Source: JBQTII01 sp052387905
GTDB taxonomy: Bacteria > Actinomycetota > Actinomycetes > Sporichthyales > Sporichthyaceae
Assembly (NCBI GenBank): GCA_052387905.1
Contig: JBQTIR010000012.1
Coordinates: 1 to 64,000 of the forward strand
DNA: 64,000 nt
Direction of reading: 5' to 3'
The notes beneath the pieces were generated by a model, which was not told the DNA's origin, ran no database searches, and saw nothing but the letters and a program-made list of their open reading frames with translations. Positions 30,333 through 38,495 of the stretch are shown here, one piece after another. Positions within the stretch are counted from its first letter, which is position 1; the number at the start of each line of letters is the position of its first letter. The position numbers were made by a program, and so were the translations under genes.

Positions 30333-31318
30333 GAGCTCTCCTGCACGCGCACACCACGGGCGCCGGTCGCGGGGTGTACCGCGCCGCTCACCTCGTCGGA
30401 CGCGTGAAGGCCAGGCAGCACCACGCTGCGCCACGGCGTGACGCGCAGGCCGTGGTCGGCGTCGGCCCGTCCGGCGAGTTCGCGGGCGGCCTCGGCGGTC
30501 AGGACACCACCGGGGACTTCGATAACCAGTGCGTGATGATTGCCGTCCTGCCCGTACGCACCGGGTTCGATGATCGGCGCCGGCGTGCGCTCGACCAGGA
30601 CTCGTTCACCGAGACCAGGAACCTCGGCAAGAACCTGCGCGGCAACGCGGCGCGGCCCGTCGTCCAACTCGGCCAGGCGCCAGGCAGGGGAGCAATGCCG
30701 GCCGCGTTCTGCCAGGAATCCTCGGGCGGCCGACAGCGCGACGGTCACCGCGTCGTCCTCGGTGACCGCAATGCCCCAGTCGGCCCCGCCGAGCACCAGG
30801 ACGAAACCGGTCTCGCTCGCGCGCAGGGCGACATCGGAGGGCGGGTCGAACGTGTCCCGCGAGCCGTCGTCGATGGCGAAAAGGAAGCGGCCGGGGAGCC
30901 CGGCGAGCACGGGGTCTTCGCACAGGCGTTCGTCCAGCTCAGCCACCAGCGCGCTGACATCGCGATGACCGGCCCTGCCGTGGATCCCCAGGCCGGTCAG
31001 CGGCGAGGCCAGGATGTTGCGGACCCGATCATGGGAGTCACTGGGCAGCAGGTCGGCCTCTCGCAGCCGAGCTGCGAGAAGATGCTCTCCTGCCGGGTGC
31101 AGGCCGCGCACTTGGATGTTCGCCCGCGAGGTGAGTTCGAGCACACCGCTGCCCAACTCGGCGCCCGCGGCGGCGAGCACCACGAGTTGTGCGGCACTGA
31201 GGCGACCGCCGGGGATGCGGATCCGCGCGAGTCCACCGTCGACCGCTGACCACACCGTGCTCACGCCCGGACAGGCGTCCGGACCCGCTCGGCGAGCGTC
31301 GGCGGAGGAGGAAGGCAT
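30329..31318 (-). CDS. cobG: CobG-like precorrin-3B synthase, truncated before its Fe-S half
   Basis: This 329-residue member of the sulfite/nitrite-reductase fold family starts at ATG 31318. Visible parts are a first ferredoxin-like domain (ARIRIPGGRLSAAQL, LELTSRANIQVRGL), a first NiR/SiR half (DRVRNILASPLTG, FLFAIDDGS), and a second ferredoxin-like domain ending LRVTPWRSVVLPGL. The protein then stops about 23 residues later. Family members continue with a second half carrying the 4Fe-4S Cys motifs (Cx5C and Cx3C). Only three scattered Cys exist here and none form such motifs. CobG hydroxylates precorrin-3A to 3B using O2 and its cluster, so activity is doubtful. The stop is coupled to cobH, so no fragment is left downstream. 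Confidence 0.8.
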   Translation of the reverse strand: MPSSSADARRAGPDACPGVSTVWSAVDGGLARIRIPGGRLSAAQLVVLAAAGAELGSGVLELTSRANIQVRGLHPAGEHLLAARLREADLLPSDSHDRVRNILASPLTGLGIHGRAGHRDVSALVAELDERLCEDPVLAGLPGRFLFAIDDGSRDTFDPPSDVALRASETGFVLVLGGADWGIAVTEDDAVTVALSAARGFLAERGRHCSPAWRLAELDDGPRRVAAQVLAEVPGLGERVLVERTPAPIIEPGAYGQDGNHHALVIEVPGGVLTAEAARELAGRADADHGLRVTPWRSVVLPGLHASDEVSGAVHPATGARGVRVQESS

Positions 31319-31436
31319 CCCCAGATCGTAGGCGGGCGCCGAGGTTGCCTCGTCCGGCTCCGGGCGAGCCGCTCATCCGCCCAGATCTGCTGCGAGTTGC
31401 TCGCCCCCGCTTTGCTGGCGAGGCTCTGACTGACCA

Positions 31437-31570
31437 CAGCGTTCCGATGTGGCGGTGTGGGACCCTGAGCGGGCTCAGCGACGACTGCGTGAGGAAGCCG
31501 GTGACCATTCCGGCGCCGTCCCGCGACTGTGAGTGGACCTCGGTCCACGAGCCAGGAACTCCAGGCCGTC
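31437..31570 (+). ncRNA. Cobalamin riboswitch upstream of cobN
   Basis: The conserved core is present: GAAGCCGGTG...TCCGGCGC, then GTCCCGCGACTGTGAG, and the B12 box GAGCCAGGAACT at about 31549-31560, just before cobN. The class is expected to fold on adenosylcobalamin and shut off expression. The outer boundaries are estimated. The gap 31319-31617 holds nothing else obvious apart from the divergent cobG promoter. Confidence 0.88.
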
Positions 31571-31617
31571 GATCTCCACGACCGGGGCGCGGACCCCGAG
31601 AGGTAGGACTGCACTCC

Positions 31618-34600
31618 ATGCCCGGCACCCATCTGCTGCTGTCCACCTCCGACACCGACCTGCTCTCGGCGCGCGGGTCGGGGCGGGGGTATCGCCTGGC
31701 GAACCCGACCAAGAAGCCGCTGGCCGACACCCTCGCCATGCTCGACGGCGTCGACCTGGTGATCGTGCGGATGCTCGGCGGCTACCGCGACTGGCAGGAC
31801 GGCTTCGACGCGCTCCGTGCCCAGGCCGCTGCGCCCGGCGGCCGGCCGCTGGTGGTGCTCGGCGGTGAGGTCACCCCGGACGCGGACCTGATGGCGCTGT
31901 CCACGGTCCCGGCCGGTGTCGCCGCCCAGGCCCACGCGTACCTCGCCTACGGCGGGCCGGAGAACCTGGCGCAGCTGCACGCGTTCCTGGCCGACACGGT
32001 GCTGCTGGAAGGAGAAGGCTTCGAGCCGCCGACAGCGACGCCGGAGTGGGGGCACCTGGAGCGCCCCACAGCTCCAGCGTCCGAAGGATCGGCAGCAATA
32101 GCGACCACTTCTTCGGACGCTACGGGTGGTGGGGTGCGCCCGACGATCGGGATCCTCTACTACCGCGCCCATCACGTCTCCGGAAACACCGACTTCGTGC
32201 ACGGCCTGGCCGATGCGGTGGAGGCCGCGGGGGGCCGGGCGATGCCGCTGTACGTCTCCTCCTTGCGCGCTCCCGAAGAGGCGTTGCTCGACGAACTGCG
32301 CACGGCCGACGCCCTGGTCGTCTCGGTGCTCGCCGCCGGTGGCCGCCGGCCCGCAGGGGCAAGCGCCGGCGAGGACGACGAGACCTGGGACGTCCAAGCC
32401 CTCGCCGCCCTCGACATCCCTATCCTGCAGGGGCTCTGCCTGACGTGGTCGCGCGAGACCTGGTCCGCCAGTGACGACGGGCTCTCCCCGCTGGATGTCG
32501 CCACCCAGATCGCGGTGCCGGAGTTCGACGGCCGCATCATCACCGTGCCGTTCTCCTTCAAGGAGATCGACGCCGACGGCCTGCCGACCTACGTGCCCGA
32601 CACCGAGCGCTGCGCGCGGGTCGCCGGGATCGCGGTCCGCCACGCCCGGCTGCGGCACGTCGCCCCGGCGCAGAAGAAGCTCGCGCTGATGCTCTCGGCG
32701 TACCCGACCAAACACGCGCGGATCGGCAACGCCGTCGGCCTGGACACCCCGGCCAGCGTCATCACGCTGCTGCATGCGTTGCGCGAGGGCGGCTACGACG
32801 TAGGCCCCCTCGACGGGGATGGCGCGCTGCCCGGACTCGCAGCGCGGGACGGTGACGCCCTGATCCACGGCCTGATCGCGGCCGGCGGGCAGGATCCCGC
32901 GTGGCTGACGGACGGTCACCTCACCGGGAACCCGGTGCGGATCTCTGCCGCTGCCTACCGCGCCTACTTCGACACCCTGCCCGCCGAGTTGCGCGAGGCG
33001 ATGGAGGCGCACTGGGGCCCCGCGCCGGGTGAGTTGTTCGTCGACCGCACGACCGACCCGGATGGCGAGATCGTGCTCGCCGCCCTGATTGCCGGCAACG
33101 TCGCGCTGATGGTGCAGCCGCCGCGCGGCTTCGGGGAGAACCCGGTCGCGATCTACCACGACCCCGACCTGCCACCGTCGCACCACTACATCGCGGCGTA
33201 TCACTGGCTCGGCGCCAAGGCCCCCGGTTGCTTCGGCGCCGACGCGATGGTGCACGTCGGTAAGCACGGCAACCTGGAGTGGCTGCCGGGCAAGACCGCG
33301 GGCATGTCCGCCGCCTGTGGCACCGATGCCGCGCTCGCGGACCTGCCGCTGATCTACCCGTTCCTGGTCAACGACCCGGGCGAAGGTACCCAAGCCAAAC
33401 GCCGCGCCCACGCCACCCTCGTCGACCACTTGGTGCCGCCGATGGCGCGCGCGGAGTCCTACGGCGACATCACGCGCCTGGAGCAGCTGCTGGATGAGTA
33501 CTCCAACATCGCGGCGATGGACCCGGCGAAGCTGCCCGCGATCCGGGCGCAGATCTGGACGCTGATCCAGGCCGCCAAGCTCGACCGTGACCTCGGCCTC
33601 ACAGATAAACCGGAAGGTGGTCGCCCGCACGACGCGGAGTTCGACGAGTTCATCCTGCACATCGACGGCTGGCTCTGTGAGATCAAGGACGTCCAGATCC
33701 GCGACGGCCTGCACATCCTGGGCCAGGTGCCCGCCGGCGAGGCCCGGATCGACCTGGTTCTCGCGATGCTGCGGGCCCGTCAGATGTGGGGTGGTCAGGT
33801 CGCCGCACTGCCCGGTCTGCGCGAGGCCCTCGGACTGGCTGAGGACGGCTCCGCGACGCTGGCCGAGACCGACGCCGTCGAGGCGACCGCCCGTTCCTTG
33901 GTCGCCGCGATGGACGCCGCCGGCTGGGACCCCACCGCTGTGGACTCCATCGCGCAGGACGAGCAGGTGGCGGCGATTCTTCGCTTCGCGGCGACCGAGA
34001 TCATCCCGCGGCTGGACCGGACCGGCGACGAGATCGCGCACGTCCTGCACGCACTCGCCGGAGGCTACATCCCGTCCGGGCCGTCAGGGTCCCCGCTGCG
34101 CGGATTGATCAACGTCCTGCCGACCGGGCGCAACTTCTACTCCGTCGACCCCAAAGCCGTGCCCTCCCGGCTCGCGTACGCCACCGGCGCCTCGATGGCC
34201 GACTCCCTGTTGGCCCGCTACAAGGCCGACCACGGCGAGTGGCCACGCTCGGTCGGGCTCTCGATCTGGGGCACCTCGGCGATGCGGACCTCCGGCGACG
34301 ACATCGGTGAAGTCCTCGCACTGCTCGGCGTCCGCCCGGTCTGGGACGAGGCCTCGCGCCGAGTCACCGGGCTCGAAGCGCTCGAGCCGAGCGAGCTCAT
34401 CCTCGACGGCGAACCGCGCCCGCGGGTCGACGTCACCGTGCGGATCTCCGGGTTCTTCCGCGACGCCTTCCCGCACGTGGTCACCATGCTCGACGACGCC
34501 GTGCAGCTGGTGGCCGCGCTGGAGGAGGACGCCGAACAGAACTACGTCCGCGCGCACGTGCAGGCCGACCTGGCCACCCCCGGCGCTGACGCCCGTCGGG

Positions 34601-35331
34601 CCACCCTGCGGGTCTTCGGCTCCAAGCCTGGGGCCTACGGCGCCGGGCTGCTGCCGCTGATCGACGCCCGGACCTGGCGTACCGACGCCGATCTGGCCGA
34701 GGTCTACGCGGTCTGGGGCGGGTACGCGTACGGACGCAACCTCGACGGCGTCCCGGCCCGCGCCGACATGGAGACCGCGTACAAACGCATCGCGGTCGCG
34801 GCCAAGAACATCGACACCCGCGAGCACGACATCGCCGATTCCGATGACTACTTCCAGTACCACGGCGGCATGATCGCCACCGTCCGGGCGTTGACCGGCA
34901 AGGCACCCGACGCCTACATCGGGGACTCCACGAATCCGTCCGCGGTGCGCACCCGCACGTTGTCCGAGGAGACCGCCCGGATCTTCCGGGCCCGGGTCGT
35001 GAACCCCCGCTGGATCGCCGCCATGCGCCGGCACGGATACAAGGGCGCCTTCGAACTCGCCGCGACCGTGGACTACCTTTTTGGCTATGACGCCACCGCC
35101 GGAGTCGTCCAGGACTGGATGTACGAGAAACTGACCCAGTCTTACGTTCTTGATCCTGAGCAGCGCAAGTTCTTCGCCGAGTCCAACCCCTGGGCACTGC
35201 ACGGGATCACCGAGCGCCTCCTTGAGGCCGTCGACCGCGGGCTGTGGGCAGAGCCCGACGCCGACACGTTGGCCGGACTGCGCCAGGTCTATCTCGAGAC
35301 CGAAGGCGACCTCGAGGACAGCACTGCCTGA
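31618..35331 (+). CDS. cobN: Cobaltochelatase large subunit CobN
   Basis: This 1237-residue protein starts at ATG 31618, after AGGTAGGA and the riboswitch. CobN/ChlH motifs run throughout: EGFEPP...EWGHLERP, ILYYRAHHVSGNT, QGLCLTWSRE, NVALMVQPPRGFGENP, HVGKHGNLEWLPGK, TGRNFYSVDPKAVPS, SIWGTSAMRTSGDD, ISGFFRDAFPH, DYFQYHGGMIA, and the C-terminal WMYEKLTQSYV. It inserts Co2+ into hydrogenobyrinate diamide together with two AAA+ subunits not seen here. Residues ~154-168 (ASEGSAAIATTSSDA) are an extra insert encoded by a 42-bp palindromic element, placed between ERP and the RPTIGILYYRAH strand. The total length is otherwise normal. Confidence 0.95.
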   Translation: MPGTHLLLSTSDTDLLSARGSGRGYRLANPTKKPLADTLAMLDGVDLVIVRMLGGYRDWQDGFDALRAQAAAPGGRPLVVLGGEVTPDADLMALSTVPAGVAAQAHAYLAYGGPENLAQLHAFLADTVLLEGEGFEPPTATPEWGHLERPTAPASEGSAAIATTSSDATGGGVRPTIGILYYRAHHVSGNTDFVHGLADAVEAAGGRAMPLYVSSLRAPEEALLDELRTADALVVSVLAAGGRRPAGASAGEDDETWDVQALAALDIPILQGLCLTWSRETWSASDDGLSPLDVATQIAVPEFDGRIITVPFSFKEIDADGLPTYVPDTERCARVAGIAVRHARLRHVAPAQKKLALMLSAYPTKHARIGNAVGLDTPASVITLLHALREGGYDVGPLDGDGALPGLAARDGDALIHGLIAAGGQDPAWLTDGHLTGNPVRISAAAYRAYFDTLPAELREAMEAHWGPAPGELFVDRTTDPDGEIVLAALIAGNVALMVQPPRGFGENPVAIYHDPDLPPSHHYIAAYHWLGAKAPGCFGADAMVHVGKHGNLEWLPGKTAGMSAACGTDAALADLPLIYPFLVNDPGEGTQAKRRAHATLVDHLVPPMARAESYGDITRLEQLLDEYSNIAAMDPAKLPAIRAQIWTLIQAAKLDRDLGLTDKPEGGRPHDAEFDEFILHIDGWLCEIKDVQIRDGLHILGQVPAGEARIDLVLAMLRARQMWGGQVAALPGLREALGLAEDGSATLAETDAVEATARSLVAAMDAAGWDPTAVDSIAQDEQVAAILRFAATEIIPRLDRTGDEIAHVLHALAGGYIPSGPSGSPLRGLINVLPTGRNFYSVDPKAVPSRLAYATGASMADSLLARYKADHGEWPRSVGLSIWGTSAMRTSGDDIGEVLALLGVRPVWDEASRRVTGLEALEPSELILDGEPRPRVDVTVRISGFFRDAFPHVVTMLDDAVQLVAALEEDAEQNYVRAHVQADLATPGADARRATLRVFGSKPGAYGAGLLPLIDARTWRTDADLAEVYAVWGGYAYGRNLDGVPARADMETAYKRIAVAAKNIDTREHDIADSDDYFQYHGGMIATVRALTGKAPDAYIGDSTNPSAVRTRTLSEETARIFRARVVNPRWIAAMRRHGYKGAFELAATVDYLFGYDATAGVVQDWMYEKLTQSYVLDPEQRKFFAESNPWALHGITERLLEAVDRGLWAEPDADTLAGLRQVYLETEGDLEDSTA
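32078..32119. repeat. 42-bp palindromic element B, in frame inside cobN
   Basis: The 9-bp perfect arms CGTCCGAAG/CTTCGGACG lie around core AGCAATAGCG, exactly 42 bp. The coding frame and orientation relative to the host gene equal those of element A, giving nearly the same peptide. Confidence 0.85.
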
Positions 35332-35445
35332 CGGGCGCCGACATTTGCCGTTATATCGCGATTCTGTAGCAGCATCAGATTGCTCATAGGTAAGGAATCA
35401 GCGAGAAAGGCGGGGGTAGAAGGACACCCATCGCACCTGAACGTG

Positions 35446-35491
35446 TTCATGGCCACGCCATGAATCTGGTCGGGCCGTGAATCTGGTCGGG
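35446..35491. promoter_or_regulatory. Inverted and direct repeats before small secreted protein gene
   Basis: TTCATGGC-CAC-GCCATGAA (35446-35464) is a perfect 8-bp-arm palindrome. It overlaps two copies of TGAATCTGGTCGGG (35461-35474 and 35478-35491, period 17). They lie ~90 bases before the start in the 243-bp gap after cobN, which also has an AT-rich stretch at 35340-35400. This is a plausible operator cluster. Confidence 0.45.
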
Positions 35492-35577
35492 TCGCGATGA
35501 GTCCGCAACCTAGTGCGTTGCGTCAGAGAACCGAACGAACAGACGCCCCGAGTGCCGAGACCACAGGAGACCATGAC

Positions 35578-36036
35578 ATGGGCAACGACTCCTCCGCCGT
35601 CGACAATGCCGTGATGAGTGCAACCAGCCCTGCCCTCCGGTTTGCCAGCGTTCTCACCGTCACCGTCCTCGGTGCCGGGTCGATGGGTCTCTTCGTCGGC
35701 ACTGCGCACGCCGCGAGCTCACCCACAACCTCGCCGTCCGCTACGCCGGCCAGCATCGACTGGGACATCTACACCGGCAAGGACGGGGCGCCCCGGTACC
35801 GCCTGGACGGAATCGAGTTCGGTAAGGGCAAGGTCCGTGTCCAGATCCGCAACGGCGACGGCGACATGCTGTGGACCCGGGCAGTCAAGACCCGCCGCGA
35901 CGACGGGGTCAGCGCCCGCACGTTCCACGTGGGGACGAATGTCAGATGCGACCACCGCACCCGGTACGCCCGCGCCAAGGACCCCCGCACCGGGTCCTGG
36001 ACTCCGGTCCTCACCTTGGACCCGTGCATCGTCTAG
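35578..36036 (+). CDS. Small secreted protein of unknown function
   Basis: This 152-residue protein starts at ATG 35578 with AGGAG 8 bases upstream; a later in-frame ATG (residue 13) is an alternative. A hydrophobic segment (~22-45, ending HAASS) looks like a signal peptide. It is followed by a short Ser/Pro/Thr linker and a ~95-residue beta-rich domain with two Cys (NVRCDHRT and LDPCIV) that probably form a disulphide. I do not recognise the family. It ends 24 bases from the convergent tsaD stop. Confidence 0.65.
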   Translation: MGNDSSAVDNAVMSATSPALRFASVLTVTVLGAGSMGLFVGTAHAASSPTTSPSATPASIDWDIYTGKDGAPRYRLDGIEFGKGKVRVQIRNGDGDMLWTRAVKTRRDDGVSARTFHVGTNVRCDHRTRYARAKDPRTGSWTPVLTLDPCIV

Positions 36037-36060
36037 GCATGCCCTAGTTCTGACGCCACC

Positions 36061-37101
36061 TCAGAGCGCGGCGACGACCGCGGAGGTGAGTTCGGCCGAT
36101 GAGTCAGCGCCGAGCGCCAGGTCGTGACCGGCGGTCCCGGCGAGTACCAACAAGTGACCAAGGGCGGCGATCATGGCGCCGTTGTCCGTGCAGTACTTCG
36201 GGGCCGGGACCCGCAAACGCAGCCCGGCGGCGGCGCACCGGTCGGCCGCCACGGCACGTAGCCGGGAGTTGGCCGCGACGCCCCCGACGATCAGCAGGTC
36301 GTCGATGCCCTGGTCGCGGCAGGCCGCGATGGACTTGTTCACCAGCACGTCGACGACCGCCTCCTGGAACGAGGCGGCCACATCGGCGACCGGAACCGCT
36401 TCGCCCTCGCGCTCACGCTTTTCCACCCAACGGGCGACCGCAGTCTTCAGGCCGGAGAAGGAGAACTCCAACGGGGGGTCACCGGGTCGGGTGAGCCCGC
36501 GCGGGAACGCGATCGCGGTGGGGTCACCCTCACGGGCGGACCTGTCGATCCACGGACCGCCCGGGAACGGCAGGCCGAGCACCCGCCCGACCTTGTCGAA
36601 GGCTTCACCGGCCGCGTCGTCCATCGTGGCGCCGAGGGTGTGCAGCGGGTCGCGGACCAGGTCCCCGACCCGCAGCAGCGAACTGTGCCCCCCGGAGACG
36701 ATCAGCGCGATGCTGGCCGCGGGCAACGCGCCGTGCTCGAGGGTGTCCACGGCGACATGGCCGGCGAGGTGGTGCACGCCGTAGAACGGCACCCCCCAGG
36801 CGATCGCGTAGGCCTTGGCGGCGGCGACCCCGACCTGCAGGGCGGTGGACAGCCCGGGCCCGGCCGTGACGGCGACGGCGTCGACGTCAGCGGGGCGGAT
36901 GCCGGCCGCCGCGAACGCGGCGTCGATCGTCGGGATCATCGCTTCCAGGTGGGCCCGCGCCGCGACCTCGGGGACGACACCCCCGAAGCGGGCGTGGAAC
37001 TCCATCGACGAGGACAGCGCGGCCCCGATCAGCACCCCGTCGCGCACGATCCCGACGCCGGTCTCGTCGCAGGACGTCTCGATCCCCACGACCACCGCCA
37101 T
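36061..37101 (-). CDS. tsaD: tRNA N6-threonylcarbamoyladenosine transferase subunit TsaD
   Basis: This 346-residue ASKHA-fold protein starts at ATG 37101 (GGAAGGGG upstream). GIETSCDETGVGIV begins the fold. HHLAGH supplies the metal-binding His111 and His115. LIVSGGHSSLL, EFSFSGLKTAV and the final DNGAMIAALG motif are all present. With TsaB/TsaE it transfers threonylcarbamoyl to A37 of ANN-decoding tRNAs. The partner genes and rimI are not adjacent. A 42-bp palindromic element lies 26 bases upstream of its start. Confidence 0.95.
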   Translation of the reverse strand: MAVVVGIETSCDETGVGIVRDGVLIGAALSSSMEFHARFGGVVPEVAARAHLEAMIPTIDAAFAAAGIRPADVDAVAVTAGPGLSTALQVGVAAAKAYAIAWGVPFYGVHHLAGHVAVDTLEHGALPAASIALIVSGGHSSLLRVGDLVRDPLHTLGATMDDAAGEAFDKVGRVLGLPFPGGPWIDRSAREGDPTAIAFPRGLTRPGDPPLEFSFSGLKTAVARWVEKREREGEAVPVADVAASFQEAVVDVLVNKSIAACRDQGIDDLLIVGGVAANSRLRAVAADRCAAAGLRLRVPAPKYCTDNGAMIAALGHLLVLAGTAGHDLALGADSSAELTSAVVAAL

Positions 37102-37127
37102 GCCCGCACCCCTTCCTTCTTACGCAA

Positions 37128-37169
37128 CGTCCGACCAAACGAGCCCTATAGGCCACCTTTGGTCGGACG
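37128..37169. repeat. 42-bp palindromic element D, between genes upstream of tsaD
   Basis: It is exactly 42 bp with perfect 12-bp arms CGTCCGACCAAA/TTTGGTCGGACG and core CCTATAGG. The ends and core match elements A-C, but the arms carry compensated changes, so the pairing is conserved while the sequence drifts. Confidence 0.8.
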
Positions 37170-37187
37170 CAACGAGCTTACGGGGGG

Positions 37188-38444
37188 CTAGTTGCGGGCA
37201 GCGGCCCGGTAGCGACGCACCAGGTCGGCGGTGGCGTCGGTGATGGCCGCCAGCTCCGTGAGGTAGGCCCAATAGTTGGGATGCACGCCGCTCAGCAGTG
37301 TGTCGGCGCCGGCGACGCGTTCGGCCAGGGCATCGAGTTGGTCTGCCCACGGATACGGCGGAGTGCTCCGGCCGTCCATGACCAGGCGCTGGGCATCGCG
37401 CACCGTGAAGCGGACCGCCGCCAGGCGGGCGGAAGGGTCGGCCTTCACCTCGCTCATCGCGGCGTGACGCTCGGCGACGGTGGTGGACAACGTCGCGGCC
37501 GCGTCGAGGCGGGCTGTGGCGCGAGCCTGGGCGGCGGCCGCCGCGGCCCAGTCGCCACCTTCGGCAGCCCGTGCGGCCGCCGCGAGTTCGCGGTCGGCGT
37601 CGGAGATCAGCTTGTCGGCCCGGGACTGCGCGTCCTCCAGATCCGACCAGCTCGCGGCGGTGAAGTCGCGGCGCAGGGCACGCAATCGGTCACCGATGGC
37701 GCCGGTACGGTGCGCGACGGCGTCCCGCTTGGTGCGCAGCGAACCCAACCGCCGCTGCGCCGCCTCGCGCAGCTGGGGTAGTTCCTCGGCCCTGGCCTGG
37801 GCGGCCTCGGCCAATGCGCGGACCCGGTCGGCCAGGGCTGCGGCCTGCCCGACGGCCACCGTCCCGGCCTGGGTGGTGAGTTCGGTGTGCGCGGCCTCGG
37901 CCTCGGCCAGCGCGCCTGCGGCCTCCCCGGGGGCGATGCCTTGCTCGCGCAGCGCCGCGAAGGCGGCCCGCGCGGCTTCCATCGCCGCTGCGGCGGCGAC
38001 GGTGTGCTGGGCCAGGCGCTCGAGCACGGCGGTGGTGGAGGCGAAGTCATCGTGGTGGCGCTCGGTGAAGGCCTCCAGAGCCTCGGCCATCCCGGCGATG
38101 TCGGCAGCCGCTTGCTGGTAGGCATGCACCGCGGCGGCGAAGGCGGCGTTGCCGTCCTCCGGACCGAGCGGGTGGGTGTCCAGCGTGGCCAGGTAGCGCG
38201 CGGCACGGGCCTCCGCGTCCTCGTTGAGGGCCTCGAAGTCCTGGGCGACGCGGCGCGCGGCGCCCGCATCGGGCCCGTGGGCGGACAGCGAGGTGACCAG
38301 GCGGCGCAACTCCCGTTGCGCCGTGTCCATCCGGTAGAACGCCGCCCCGGCCGCGTCCTGGGCGTCCTGCGCCTGCGCCCGGCCGGCCTTTCCGCGCAGC
38401 TTGCGGAACTGGCTGGCCCCGGGGACGTCACCCTTAGGTGACAT
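37188..38444 (-). CDS. Ala-rich coiled-coil protein of the Ter island
   Basis: This 418-residue protein starts at ATG 38444 with AAGGAG upstream. It is almost wholly alpha-helical by composition: Ala, Arg, Glu, Leu and Gln with heptad-like spacing, no signal peptide, no membrane segment and no Cys. The C-terminal ~60 residues are less repetitive (PYPWADQLDALAERV, HPNYWAYLTELAAITD). I do not recognise a named family. It follows the HAD gene by 51 bases on the same strand and may be the last gene of the Ter-associated operon. Confidence 0.65.
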   Translation of the reverse strand: MSPKGDVPGASQFRKLRGKAGRAQAQDAQDAAGAAFYRMDTAQRELRRLVTSLSAHGPDAGAARRVAQDFEALNEDAEARAARYLATLDTHPLGPEDGNAAFAAAVHAYQQAAADIAGMAEALEAFTERHHDDFASTTAVLERLAQHTVAAAAAMEAARAAFAALREQGIAPGEAAGALAEAEAAHTELTTQAGTVAVGQAAALADRVRALAEAAQARAEELPQLREAAQRRLGSLRTKRDAVAHRTGAIGDRLRALRRDFTAASWSDLEDAQSRADKLISDADRELAAAARAAEGGDWAAAAAAQARATARLDAAATLSTTVAERHAAMSEVKADPSARLAAVRFTVRDAQRLVMDGRSTPPYPWADQLDALAERVAGADTLLSGVHPNYWAYLTELAAITDATADLVRRYRAAARN

Positions 38445-38495
38445 GGGCAACGACTCCTTCGTCGCCGACTCGGCCGTTCGCACGCCTGGGCGCCG

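Noticed and set aside
31261..34050. 929-codon frame on the - strand opposite cobN and running into the cobG promoter region
   Set aside because: It is antisense to unmistakable CobN motifs and the riboswitch; its composition is typical of a shadow frame.
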